Source: Geomonas diazotrophica
Lineage (GTDB): Bacteria > Desulfobacterota > Desulfuromonadia > Geobacterales > Geobacteraceae
Direction of reading: 5' to 3'
DNA length: 64,000 nt
Assembly: GCF_018919385.1 (NCBI RefSeq)
Contig: NZ_JAHLMF010000017.1
Coordinates: 1-64,000, forward strand
In this document: positions 51,015 to 58,810 of the stretch, in pieces
Layout: each line of letters starts with the position of its first letter
Numbering within the stretch: the stretch's first letter is position 1
Program-made: the position numbers and the translations under genes
Notes under the pieces: generated by a model
Database searches by the model: none
What the model was told of the DNA's origin: nothing
What the model saw: only the letters and a program-made list of their open reading frames with translations

Positions 51015-51488
51015 ATGAGTTTCCTACCTACACTTTTGGTCTTCATCCTACTGCTCTGTTGGTTTGATTCGGTGAATGCGGGCCTTGATTATCACAAGGA
51101 AATCACGGGAAGGTGGGTCAAGAAAGGAGCAGACCCTTCAGACTGTGGTTGCGGCGATTGCATAGACATTCAGTTTGGAGACAAGGCCCAGCCATTTTGC
51201 GTAGAATCCAACCAAATATACCTGAAGGTCCGCTACAAGCTCGATTACAAGCTAAGAAAGGTGTACCTACTGTTCGATGACGTGCTGGAGGTCGGAAAGG
51301 GGGGGGGAGCCTTGCCTTGGGAGAGGTTCGACAAGAAGAAGCCTTTGGCTGAGCTGGATGTGTCTGACGTACAGAAGGGAAGGATCAGCATGAAATGGTT
51401 TGGGTTTAGGGGGCAAGACTACTATAGTCAGCACTATAGATTCGGAAGCGACTACGCAGGAATTTATGAAAGACCGAGCACCGAGTGA
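51015..51488 (+). CDS. Small exported Cys-containing protein
   Basis: 157 residues. A signal peptide (MSFLPTLLVFILLLCWFDSV, cleaved near VNAG) is followed by ITGRWVKKGADPSDCGCGDC and FCVESNQIYLKVRY, with four close cysteines. ATG 51015 is chosen for the GGAG 6 bases ahead; the frame is open back to ATG 50940, which overlaps the preceding stop. No family recognised. The TGxW start of the mature domain recalls the LGTWKVTG segment of the interrupted gene upstream, so the two may share a small beta-barrel fold. Confidence 0.65.
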   Translation: MSFLPTLLVFILLLCWFDSVNAGLDYHKEITGRWVKKGADPSDCGCGDCIDIQFGDKAQPFCVESNQIYLKVRYKLDYKLRKVYLLFDDVLEVGKGGGALPWERFDKKKPLAELDVSDVQKGRISMKWFGFRGQDYYSQHYRFGSDYAGIYERPSTE

Positions 51489-51536
51489 TTGGCGGATGAC
51501 CAGGACATAGCACCAGAAACCCTCCTCTCCGAAATG

Positions 51537-51581
51537 CGTCCCGTCCTACCCCCTTCCTCAAAATAGCTCCCAGCAACATTA
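51537..51581 (+). repeat. Duplicated about 45-bp intergenic sequence, copy 2
   Basis: CGTCCCGTCCTACCCCCTTC onwards; aligns without gaps to copy 1 at 50266 over about 42 bases with roughly eight differences. Confidence 0.6.
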
Positions 51582-51768
51582 CTCACCGTAGTTGTGCCTT
51601 GTTTCTCTGTGCCCCTCCGTGGATCTCTGCAACCTCTGCATCCCTTCGCCCTCTGGGGGGCGGTCTAAGCGATTTCCGCCAAGGAAAAATCTTAGGGGCC
51701 GGCTTGACAAATCTTAATAGCGTTTAATAATCTCTTCCATTACTTCAACCCTAGCACGGGAGGCAACG

Positions 51769-52419
51769 ATGAGCGAACCTTTCGATATTCCGGGGCTAAG
51801 AGACCTCAGCGACGGAGACTTGGCGCTTCAGGGAGAAGCGGTGGCCGATCTCCTCGACGAACATGCAGCCTTTAAGGATCAAACCCTTCCCGCCTGCATT
51901 CCTGGCCCGACCCAGATCAGGCAGGATGCGCACCAGGTCAAGCAGACATCGACCGCGGCTAGACTTGATCCGTCTAAAGAGCCCGCAAGGCAGGCGGCGC
52001 GGGAAAAGATGATCCAGTCGATTAAGTTCTCCTGCCAGTACGTGGTGATGTACTCGACCCACACCAACAATCCATACCTGCTGGATACCGTCGGTGTGAA
52101 CAGAGTCCACAAAGCCCCCCGGAGCACAGTCATCAAACTGCCCGAGAAGTTCAACAAGGTTAAGATCAGCCATGGCGACAAATCGGGGGCAGTAAAGATC
52201 TACGTCAACAGTTGGGAAGGGAAGGGGAGCGTCGTCGTACAAGTCTGCTACGGTGATCCGTCATTGGAAGAGTCGTGGCAGCAACTGAAGATGTCCCATT
52301 ACTGTCACTTCACCGTCGAAGGACTGGAGCCGGCGCGAAGGGCATACTTCAGGGTCAGGTTGATGAACGATGCCGGAGTCGGCCCCTGGTCGGAGGTAAT
52401 GGAATTGATCATCATCTAA
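51769..52419 (+). CDS. Fibronectin type III-like protein of unknown function
   Basis: 216 residues, no signal peptide or membrane segment. The C-terminal 90 residues resemble an Fn3 beta-sandwich (VVVQVCYGDPSLEESW, then HFTVEGLEPARRAYFRVRLM and GPWSEVMEL). The N-terminal 70 residues are helical and charged. GGGAGG precedes the ATG. Followed by a strong terminator. Function unknown. Confidence 0.72.
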   Translation: MSEPFDIPGLRDLSDGDLALQGEAVADLLDEHAAFKDQTLPACIPGPTQIRQDAHQVKQTSTAARLDPSKEPARQAAREKMIQSIKFSCQYVVMYSTHTNNPYLLDTVGVNRVHKAPRSTVIKLPEKFNKVKISHGDKSGAVKIYVNSWEGKGSVVVQVCYGDPSLEESWQQLKMSHYCHFTVEGLEPARRAYFRVRLMNDAGVGPWSEVMELIII

Positions 52420-52454
52420 AACAAAGAGACGTTCCCCCTTTGCCCGTTACCACC

Positions 52455-52489
52455 AGGCGACTGCACCGACGTGCAGTCGCCTTTAGTTT
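52455..52489 (+). terminator. Terminator after the Fn3-like gene
   Basis: An 11-bp perfect stem AGGCGACTGCA, loop CCGACG, TGCAGTCGCCT, then TTAGTTTA. Confidence 0.85.
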
Positions 52490-52685
52490 ACTCATTCCCC
52501 AGTAGATCTCGCCTTTCAGCCCCCGACCTGGATACCCACCACAAGATCCCAATCATCACGGGCCGAGTGAGCACGCAGCCGACCCATCCGCTATCTGAAC
52601 CCGCCGTCCGCAGTCCAACGCGCTACCGTTGAAGCCTCCCTCCCCCCGAAAATGGCCATTTACACAAAGGATTTTACAGGCCCAC

Positions 52686-53051
52686 AGAATAGTGCGTTTT
52701 CCCGGGAAATAGTGTTATTTCAACTGAAATCTGCTTATTTCATTTGAAATAGTGCAATTCCGAGTCGAAATCTCACTATTCCCGCCGAAATAGTGCAATC
52801 CTGAGGAAAATAGTGCAATCTTGTCCGAAATAGTGAGATTTTTAAAAAAATAGTGAGATTTCGAACGGAATAATGCAATTCCGATCCAAGATTGCACTAT
52901 TCCATTTGAAATAGTGAGATTTTGGCCGACGATTGCACAATCCCGTTGGAAATAGTGCAAAACCAAACTCAAATTTCACTATTCCGTTGGAAATAGTGCA
53001 AACCTGTTCCGGTTTTGGCAAATTCCATCGGGAATAGTGAAATTGCCCCTC
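52686..53051. repeat. Helically phased 20-21 bp repeat array (GAAATAGTGCAATTCC-type)
   Basis: About 18 degenerate units with consensus GAAATAGTGCAATTCC plus 4-5 variable bases. Unit starts: 52686, 52706, 52726, 52746, 52767, 52787, 52807, 52827, 52847, 52867, 52888, 52908, 52928, 52949, 52970, 52990, 53011, 53031. The outer parts of each unit (GAAAT ... ATTCC) are inverted half-sites. In units 5, 11, 13 and 15 the centre is reversed (TGCACT for AGTGCA). Most units are 20 bp, so reading frame is not conserved and a coding repeat is excluded. Much AT-richer than its surroundings, it lies upstream of the PhnD-PAS sensor gene. Confidence 0.9.
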
Positions 53052-53208
53052 GGAACCTCCCAATCCTTTGGGACGCATCCCCTTTATCCGCCCGTCGCTC
53101 ACCGTGCCGTTGCGTAGTAACCTGAAAGGGACGGCATTTCCCGCATTCACTTTTAATTTTCGGGAAAGGCGTTAATCTTGATGCAGCTAGTGTCTATCCG
53201 GAGCGCGC

Positions 53209-54837
53209 ATGCTTACAGGGCAACATCCCAGACTGAGAAAACTCACGCTGTTCCTGCTTATCCTCGTCTCACTGAGTCTCGTCCCCACGTTTATGTCGTC
53301 CGCCGCCGAACCGACGATCAGAATCGGCGTCCTGGCACACAGGCCGAAGCCTGAGACCGCGGCCCGCTTCCTGCCCCTCGCGCGGTATCTGCAAGAAGCG
53401 TTGCCCAACCACGAGGTGCGCCTCGACGTCTATACCTACACCGAACTGGAAGCGGAGTTGGCCGCTCACAGGCTCGATTTCGTCCTCACCAACCCGGGAC
53501 ATTACGTGCAGCTCAGGCATGCGAACGGGATGTCCGGGGTCCTGGCGACGATGATCGAGGATGAGGGGGGGACGGAGATCCACTCGTTCGGCGGGGTCAT
53601 CTTCGCCAGGGCCGACAGGACCGACATCAGGAGCCTGGACGACGTGAAGGGAAAGCGGATCGCCGTCGTCGGGACCGGCTCCCTCGGGGGGTACCAGGCG
53701 CAGGCGTACGAGCTCGCCAAGACGGGGGTCCGCCTTCCCGCGGATGCGATGCTCCTGATTACCGGGATGCCGCACGATTCTGCGGTGTCGGCGGTCATCG
53801 ACGGACGTGCCGACGTGGGCATGGTCAGAACCGGGGTTCTGGAGCAAATGGCGGCGGAGAAGAAAGTCGACCTCTCCCGGCTCAAAATACTGAACCGGAA
53901 AAACATCCCGGGCTACCCGGCCATCACCTCCACGCAGCTCTACCCCCAGTGGCCTTTCGTGGCCCTCCCCCACGCGGACCAGGATGCGGCGCGCCAGGTA
54001 GCCGCGGCGCTTCTGGCCATGAGGCACGTGGTTCGGCCAAACGGCCTGCACGGTTTCGCGGTGCCGGCGGACTACGCTCCGGTGGAGGAGCTCTTGAGGG
54101 AGCTGCGCATGCCGCCGTTCGAGCAGTCTCCCTACTTCACCGTCCGGGATATCTGGGCCCGTTACGGCAAGGAGATGGCGGCCCTTGCCGTCGGTGGGCT
54201 CATCATAGCCTTTCTCGGGGTGCGGCTCATCGTCACGAACAGGAAGCTGCATGAAAGCGAGCTTCGCTACCGGACCGTGGCCGATTTCACCTCGCATTGG
54301 GAATTCTGGCAGGCGCCGGACGGGACGCTCGAGTACATCTCCCCCGCGTGCGTGAATGTCAGCGGCTATACGGCTGAAGAATTCTACCGGGACCCGCAAC
54401 TGCTGACGAAAATCCTGCACCCGGGCGACGTCGCCGCTTACGAGGACCACGTCAACCATATCTACGAGGACGGCAGTCCCAAACCGATCGACCTGCGCAT
54501 CGTGCGCAAAGACGGCGCCGAGCGCTGGATTTCGCACAGCTGCCGGAGGGTGCAGTCAGGCGATGGGAAAAGTCTCGGGCTGCGCGCCTGCAACCACGAC
54601 GTAAGCGACAGGCAACTCGCGCAAACGAGGCTGTCCGACAAGGTGGCGGAGCTGGAAGCGAGCATGGCGAAGGTCAAACAACTGGAGGGGATCATCCCCA
54701 TCTGCATGCACTGCAAAAACATCCGCAACGACAAGGAAAGCTGGCAACAGCTCGAAACCTACATAAGCGCGCATACGGACGCCATGTTCAGTCACGGCAT
54801 CTGTCCCTCCTGCAGGGACAAGTACTACGCGACCTGA
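53209..54837 (+). CDS. PhnD-type periplasmic binding domain, PAS and Cys-motif sensor protein
   Basis: 542 residues. Signal/anchor segment (LTLFLLILVSLSLVPTFMSS), then a PhnD/phosphonate-binding-like domain (about 40-300: IRIGVLAHRPKPE, TNPGHYVQL, GTGSLGGYQAQAYEL). A transmembrane helix (AALAVGGLIIAFLGVRLIV, about 325-345) leads to a PAS domain (about 355-460) and a short coiled coil. The C-terminus carries GIIPICMHCKNIRND and SHGICPSC. That four-cysteine C-terminal module is known as a recurrent tail on delta-type sensors; here it replaces a kinase or cyclase. So it senses a periplasmic ligand but its output is unknown. Confidence 0.85.
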   Translation: MLTGQHPRLRKLTLFLLILVSLSLVPTFMSSAAEPTIRIGVLAHRPKPETAARFLPLARYLQEALPNHEVRLDVYTYTELEAELAAHRLDFVLTNPGHYVQLRHANGMSGVLATMIEDEGGTEIHSFGGVIFARADRTDIRSLDDVKGKRIAVVGTGSLGGYQAQAYELAKTGVRLPADAMLLITGMPHDSAVSAVIDGRADVGMVRTGVLEQMAAEKKVDLSRLKILNRKNIPGYPAITSTQLYPQWPFVALPHADQDAARQVAAALLAMRHVVRPNGLHGFAVPADYAPVEELLRELRMPPFEQSPYFTVRDIWARYGKEMAALAVGGLIIAFLGVRLIVTNRKLHESELRYRTVADFTSHWEFWQAPDGTLEYISPACVNVSGYTAEEFYRDPQLLTKILHPGDVAAYEDHVNHIYEDGSPKPIDLRIVRKDGAERWISHSCRRVQSGDGKSLGLRACNHDVSDRQLAQTRLSDKVAELEASMAKVKQLEGIIPICMHCKNIRNDKESWQQLETYISAHTDAMFSHGICPSCRDKYYAT

Positions 54838-55154
54838 ACGGACACTGATCGGGAACCGGTTTCCGTTGCGCCTGGGGTAAGTCCTGAAGAAATGGGTGGG
54901 ACATGCGGGCGATGCAAAGGTGGGTGCTGGTGAATTACGTGGAAAACTTGGAGGGACGTAGGTAGGTTGAAACTTGGAGGACATAGCTAAGTTGTGTAGC
55001 TTTTTAATACCGTCCAGGTAAAAGAGTGAGCGCCCACTGGTGTAAAACCCGTCGGATGGAGACAGAGGGGGCTGTTGTCGATTGTTGGCTTTTAGACGGT
55101 GGTGCGGGCGCCCCTCTGGTTTTCCTTGCGCTTATTTCCCCTCACAAGCGTGAG
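54838..55154. other. Intergenic stretch containing a short tandem repeat
   Basis: A direct repeat of about 26 bases spans 54944-54994 (AAACTTGGAGGGACGTAGGT ... AAACTTGGAGGACATAGCTA). Nothing else was recognised. Short open frames here lack ribosome-binding sites and protein signatures. Confidence 0.5.
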
Positions 55155-55457
55155 CTACGCCTGCTTCAGCACATCGGCTTCGTTATTCAGCTCCTTCAGG
55201 TGAAGCTCGACGAGGTCCCCAGCGCTTAGCTTTTGAAGGCACGCAAGTACCAGTTGTTTCCCCAGGTCGTTGTACTCCCCACCCCCCACGACGTTGATTT
55301 CCGTGTCAGTAGAGAGACCGGTCACCTTCAGGTGGACGTCGTCCCCCAGGCACAACACTCCGAAATCCTTGTCACCGAAATCGCGCATGCAGAGCTGCAA
55401 AAGGTTCAAGGCAACACTTTCCCACAGCTTTGTAATCTCGAACGCTCCGTTTTCCAT
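55155..55457 (-). CDS. Small hypothetical protein, tandem paralog B
   Basis: About 100 residues from ATG 55457 (MENGAFEITKLW), with GGGGGG just upstream. The pattern is an N-terminal helix, a central beta region and a C-terminal helix (LGKQLVLACLQKLSAGDLVE). It shares the arrangement and the QLVLxCLxxxS core with the gene upstream at 55465-55758, so the pair arose by duplication. No known family recognised. Confidence 0.62.
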   Translation of the reverse strand: MENGAFEITKLWESVALNLLQLCMRDFGDKDFGVLCLGDDVHLKVTGLSTDTEINVVGGGEYNDLGKQLVLACLQKLSAGDLVELHLKELNNEADVLKQA

Positions 55458-55464
55458 ACCCCCC

Positions 55465-55758
55465 CTATCCTTTGGCAAGTGTAAGCGGCGCAGCCTTCTT
55501 CAACGGCGCCTTGTGCAGTTCGCCCAGGCGCTGCACGCTGATCCTTTTCAGACAGGAAAGCACAAGCTGCTCACCAACCTCAGAGGACCCCGTCCCATAC
55601 ACAGTCATCATTACCTCGCCTGTCGATTCCAACACCCTGATCCGCGCAGCGTCGCCGCGAGTGCCCACATCGACACAACGCTCCTGTTCATTCCCAGCCA
55701 CCAGATCGATGAGCGCGAACGTCATTGCCTGGTACAACGACTCCAGTTCGAATCCCAT
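55465..55758 (-). CDS. Small hypothetical protein, tandem paralog A
   Basis: 97 residues beginning MGFELESLYQAMTFALIDLV, with GGAGGG at 6 bases from the ATG. The C-terminal VGEQLVLSCLKRISVQRLGE matches paralog B. No signal peptide. The two genes are 7 bases apart and probably one transcript. Confidence 0.62.
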   Translation of the reverse strand: MGFELESLYQAMTFALIDLVAGNEQERCVDVGTRGDAARIRVLESTGEVMMTVYGTGSSEVGEQLVLSCLKRISVQRLGELHKAPLKKAAPLTLAKG

Positions 55759-55914
55759 GACTCCCTCCTGTCGCCAACATTAGTAATTGTTAAAAAATGA
55801 CAGCAATGTTGATTGCTGTCAACCGGAGCGCTAAGAAAAAATCTGAACCCGTTGCGAGCCGGTCTTATCCGTTGGTAGAGTTGGGCGCTATCGGTTACCG
55901 GTCCCAGATGTAAA

Positions 55915-55944
55915 AAGGCCACCCGCGGCGATGCGGGTGGCCTT
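55915..55944. terminator. Hairpin terminator upstream of the paralog pair
   Basis: A 12-bp perfect stem: AAGGCCACCCGC, loop GGCGAT, GCGGGTGGCCTT. On the minus strand it follows the 55943-56197 gene and ends in AAGGCC then TTTTTA, so it most likely terminates that gene. Confidence 0.85.
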
Positions 55945-56197
55945 ATTTGCAGCGGTCACAAAATGCGTCGTATTCGATATTGAATGACTTGCTTATGTCG
56001 CTGGTCAGCGCCCTTGCCGCGGCCCTCAGTTCGTGGCAACTGTCACGGACCACTGCGGAGTTGAGGCAAAGTTTCACGTTGGCCGGTATGTCTTCAGCTT
56101 TGACGGTCATGTCGACCCCATTTCCCTTGGTGATGTGGAGGGAATCGGTGTAGTCGATCTTGAAGTCATCTTTGTAGTCGCATCTCATCTCTCTCAC
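55943..56197 (-). CDS. Small hypothetical protein
   Basis: 84 residues, soluble, with a C-terminal CDRC pair and two internal cysteines (KLCLN, DSCHEL). GAGGTG lies 6 bases before ATG 56197 and a terminator overlaps its end, which supports expression. No family recognised; AT-richer codon use than the nuo genes. Confidence 0.58.
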   Translation of the reverse strand: MREMRCDYKDDFKIDYTDSLHITKGNGVDMTVKAEDIPANVKLCLNSAVVRDSCHELRAAARALTSDISKSFNIEYDAFCDRCK

Positions 56198-56761
56198 CTC
56201 TTTTCACCTCTTCATTATGCCAGATCGTGACTCTAACGGGTAGGGGAACTCCCCGGGGAACCAGGGGTACACACCCGCTAGCATTTCCGATCAACCTCCC
56301 CGTTCAAGTCAGGGCGTGCCCCATACTGCAGCGCCGGACTGCGCCGCTATGGAACGGACCGGCTGTTCCAAAAACGGTACGTGTTCCACCGTGGACCGCG
56401 GCAGTCGTTCCGTTTTAAAGCATGTCCTCGTAATCTTCCTGCCTCGACAAAAGCTCTTATAAGTGAAAACCCCTTTGTTTACAAACAGTAATAGGTTCAT
56501 CAGGTTTTGATATCAATCCGGAGGCTGGTGTAGGTACGACAGTTGCTATAAAGGCATTCTATTTAACCGTATGCATTGTTGCCGCTTCAAAGCGTGCAAG
56601 AGAAATACTAGATAGTACGCGTTTATGTCGTACATTCATGTGCAGGAATTTTGTCATACAAAAACTGCGTCAGAAGCAAGTGGTAAGTTGATGTCTGTAA
56701 AGTATGACAATGCAGTAAAAAGAGTTTTTCGATTATGAATTGGAGAAATCAGGAGGAAAGA
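56198..56761. other. Long AT-rich leader upstream of the porin gene
   Basis: About 560 non-coding bases. Two inverted motifs stand out: TGGAAC-N9-GTTCCA (56350-56370) and TTCCACCGTGGA (56384-56395), possible operator sites. No convincing -35/-10 pair was found. The AT content suggests an extended regulatory region. Confidence 0.45.
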
Positions 56762-58024
56762 ATGCAGAAAAAGATGATCACCATGCTGGCGGCCCTGGCT
56801 GTCGCGGCAATCGCACCTTCGGCGCAGGCCTTCGACATCGGCGGCGCCAACGGCTGGAAGTTTTCCACGGACGGCTTCCTCAACGTCTTCGCCACCTATG
56901 AATCGGTCGGCACGCGCCCGGCAGGCGTCATCGGCGGGGAGATCGGCGGGAACCAGACCGGCACCGGCGAAAACCAGCAGCAGTTCAGGGTGAGGACCGG
57001 CCTGCTTCCGGTGGGCGTGGGGCTCAACATCCAGGCTCCGACCACCAATGGCGTGGACTACGCGGTACGCCTGGGACTGTACCCGCAGGTCCAGAACAAC
57101 GGTGGTTCCCGCACCGACCTCTCGCCCAACATCGACTTCCGCGAGATCAACATGACCGCCACGGGTTCCTTCGGCCAAGTGCTCGCCGGCCGCGCCATCA
57201 ACCTGTACCAGGCCAAGAACATCCTGACCGACATGACGCTCTTCGGGGCGGGGGTGATCGGCCCGGTGGACAGCGGGCCTACCATGGGGCACATCGGTTA
57301 CGGCTACCTCTACCCGAACTTCGGGGCGCAGATCAGGTACACCACCCCGGACCTCAACGGTCTGAAGGTCGCCTTCAGCGTCAACGACACCAACAACATC
57401 GGGGCCGCGACGATCCGCAACGTCCCGCGCCTGGAGACCGAGATTTCCTATGCCACCCCCTTCACCGGCGGCAAATTCCAGGCCTGGGTATCCGGCCTGT
57501 ACCAGCAGGCGGGTTTCTCCGACGCCAAGTTCGTCACGGTTCCGGTCACCGTGAATCCGGATGGAAGCATCACTCCCGAGCACGTGGTCCCGGCGGTTCG
57601 CCCGGGCGGACACGTGACCTCGTTGGGCGGCGCGGGTGGCGTGCAGCTTGACGTTCGCGGTCTCCAACTCCTCACCTCCTGCTACGGCGGGAAGGCGCTG
57701 GGCATGCTCGGGATGCAGGGTGCTGACGCGCTCTCCGCGGACGGCAAGGAAAGGACCAACTGGGGCTTCCTGAACCAGGCGACCTACCAGGTCACCCCGG
57801 TGGTGAAGCTGGGACTCAACTACGGCCAGAGCAGGGCAGAACTGGCAGGAGACGATACCGAGCTGAACATCCAGAAACAGCAGGCGGCCACGGTCGCGGT
57901 GACCTACAACGTGAACAAGTTCGTCCAGGTGATCGGCGAGTACACCTGGGCGCAGGACCGCTGGTTCAACGGCGCGACCCAGGACGCCAACATCGGCGCC
58001 GTCGGGACCTTCATCTACTGGTAG
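56762..58024 (+). CDS. Outer-membrane porin (DcaP-like)
   Basis: 420 residues. Signal peptide MQKKMITMLAALAVAAIAPS, cleaved at AQA-FD. The mature protein opens with FSTDGFLNVFATYESVG and consists of alternating amphipathic strands ending in an aromatic residue (GTFIYW), the C-terminal signature for beta-barrel assembly. It resembles DcaP-type trimeric porins for small organic acids; the substrate is inferred. GGAGGAAAG just before ATG 56762 fixes the start. Confidence 0.85.
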   Translation: MQKKMITMLAALAVAAIAPSAQAFDIGGANGWKFSTDGFLNVFATYESVGTRPAGVIGGEIGGNQTGTGENQQQFRVRTGLLPVGVGLNIQAPTTNGVDYAVRLGLYPQVQNNGGSRTDLSPNIDFREINMTATGSFGQVLAGRAINLYQAKNILTDMTLFGAGVIGPVDSGPTMGHIGYGYLYPNFGAQIRYTTPDLNGLKVAFSVNDTNNIGAATIRNVPRLETEISYATPFTGGKFQAWVSGLYQQAGFSDAKFVTVPVTVNPDGSITPEHVVPAVRPGGHVTSLGGAGGVQLDVRGLQLLTSCYGGKALGMLGMQGADALSADGKERTNWGFLNQATYQVTPVVKLGLNYGQSRAELAGDDTELNIQKQQAATVAVTYNVNKFVQVIGEYTWAQDRWFNGATQDANIGAVGTFIYW

Positions 58025-58070
58025 TTGCACGGGGCGGGAACGCTCCGCCGACTTCCCTGCCGCTTCATCA

Positions 58071-58098
58071 CGGGCGCATCCCATTCGGGGTGCGCCCG
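58071..58098 (+). terminator. Terminator after the porin gene
   Basis: CGGGCGCATCCC, loop ATTCG-like, GGGTGCGCCCG with one wobble pair; only a weak T-run (TGTTCG) follows. Confidence 0.65.
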
Positions 58099-58263
58099 TG
58101 TTCGTTCAAGGAGGCCACGATGAAGGAGGGCGTTGCGGGAATTTTGACATTCGATGGGCCGCTGCTAGAGTTTGGTCCTGAATCAGTCGGGCGAGCCAAC
58201 CCACTATGACTGCGAGCGCATCGTCCGCTTCGGCGTCGGTGGCTATCGCAATGGAGAAATGAC

Positions 58264-58749
58264 ATGACAAAGCCAGCAAAGAACACCGTCTGCCTCTGGT
58301 ACGATGGGGACGCCGAAGAAGCGGCGCGCTTTTATGCCGGGATCTTTCCCGATTCATCCGTGGACGCCGTGCACCTCGCGCCGGGAGACTACCCGTCCGG
58401 GAAGAAGGGCGATGTGTTGACGGTCGAGTTTACCGTGATGGGTATTCCGTGCCTCGGGCTCAATGGGGGACCCGAGGTCAAGCACAACGAGGCATTCTCG
58501 TTTCAGGTCGCAACCGCGGATCAGGCGGAAACGGACCGGTACTGGAACGCCATCGTCGGCAACGGGGGGGTGGAGGTTGTGTGCGGCTGGTGCAGGGACA
58601 AATGGGGCATCTCCTGGCAGATCACGCCGGTGGCCCTGACGGAGGCGATAACGGATCCCGATCCCGCGGCGGCCAAGCGCGCCTTCGATGCGATGATGCA
58701 GATGGTGAAGATCGACATCGCCGCCATCGAGGCGGCGCGACGGGGGTGA
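58264..58749 (+). CDS. VOC-superfamily (PhnB/glyoxalase-like) protein
   Basis: 161 residues with two beta-alpha-beta-beta-beta modules: NTVCLWYDGDAEEAARFYAG, then AFSFQVATADQAETDRYWN and GWCRDKWGISWQITP. It matches the PhnB-like group often annotated as 3-demethylubiquinone methyltransferase, for which methyltransferase activity is not established. The real substrate is unknown. Confidence 0.88.
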   Translation: MTKPAKNTVCLWYDGDAEEAARFYAGIFPDSSVDAVHLAPGDYPSGKKGDVLTVEFTVMGIPCLGLNGGPEVKHNEAFSFQVATADQAETDRYWNAIVGNGGVEVVCGWCRDKWGISWQITPVALTEAITDPDPAAAKRAFDAMMQMVKIDIAAIEAARRG

Positions 58750-58810
58750 GAGGGCTTGGGGTGCCGCGTTTTGCTTGCATCGATTCATAAAAGTGGCTAG
58801 AGTCGCTCCC

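Noticed and set aside
52686-53051. CRISPR array
   Set aside because: Units are too short and too degenerate, spacers of 4-5 bp are not possible, some unit centres are inverted, and no cas genes are nearby.
52715-53150. Two overlapping minus-strand ORFs (85 and 102 codons) in the repeat array
   Set aside because: They arise from the repeats. The 20-bp period shifts frame each unit, there is no ribosome-binding site, and the translations are low-complexity.
55026-55229. Small plus-strand ORF after the sensor gene
   Set aside because: No ribosome-binding site or protein signature, and it runs into the end of the better supported minus-strand paralog B.
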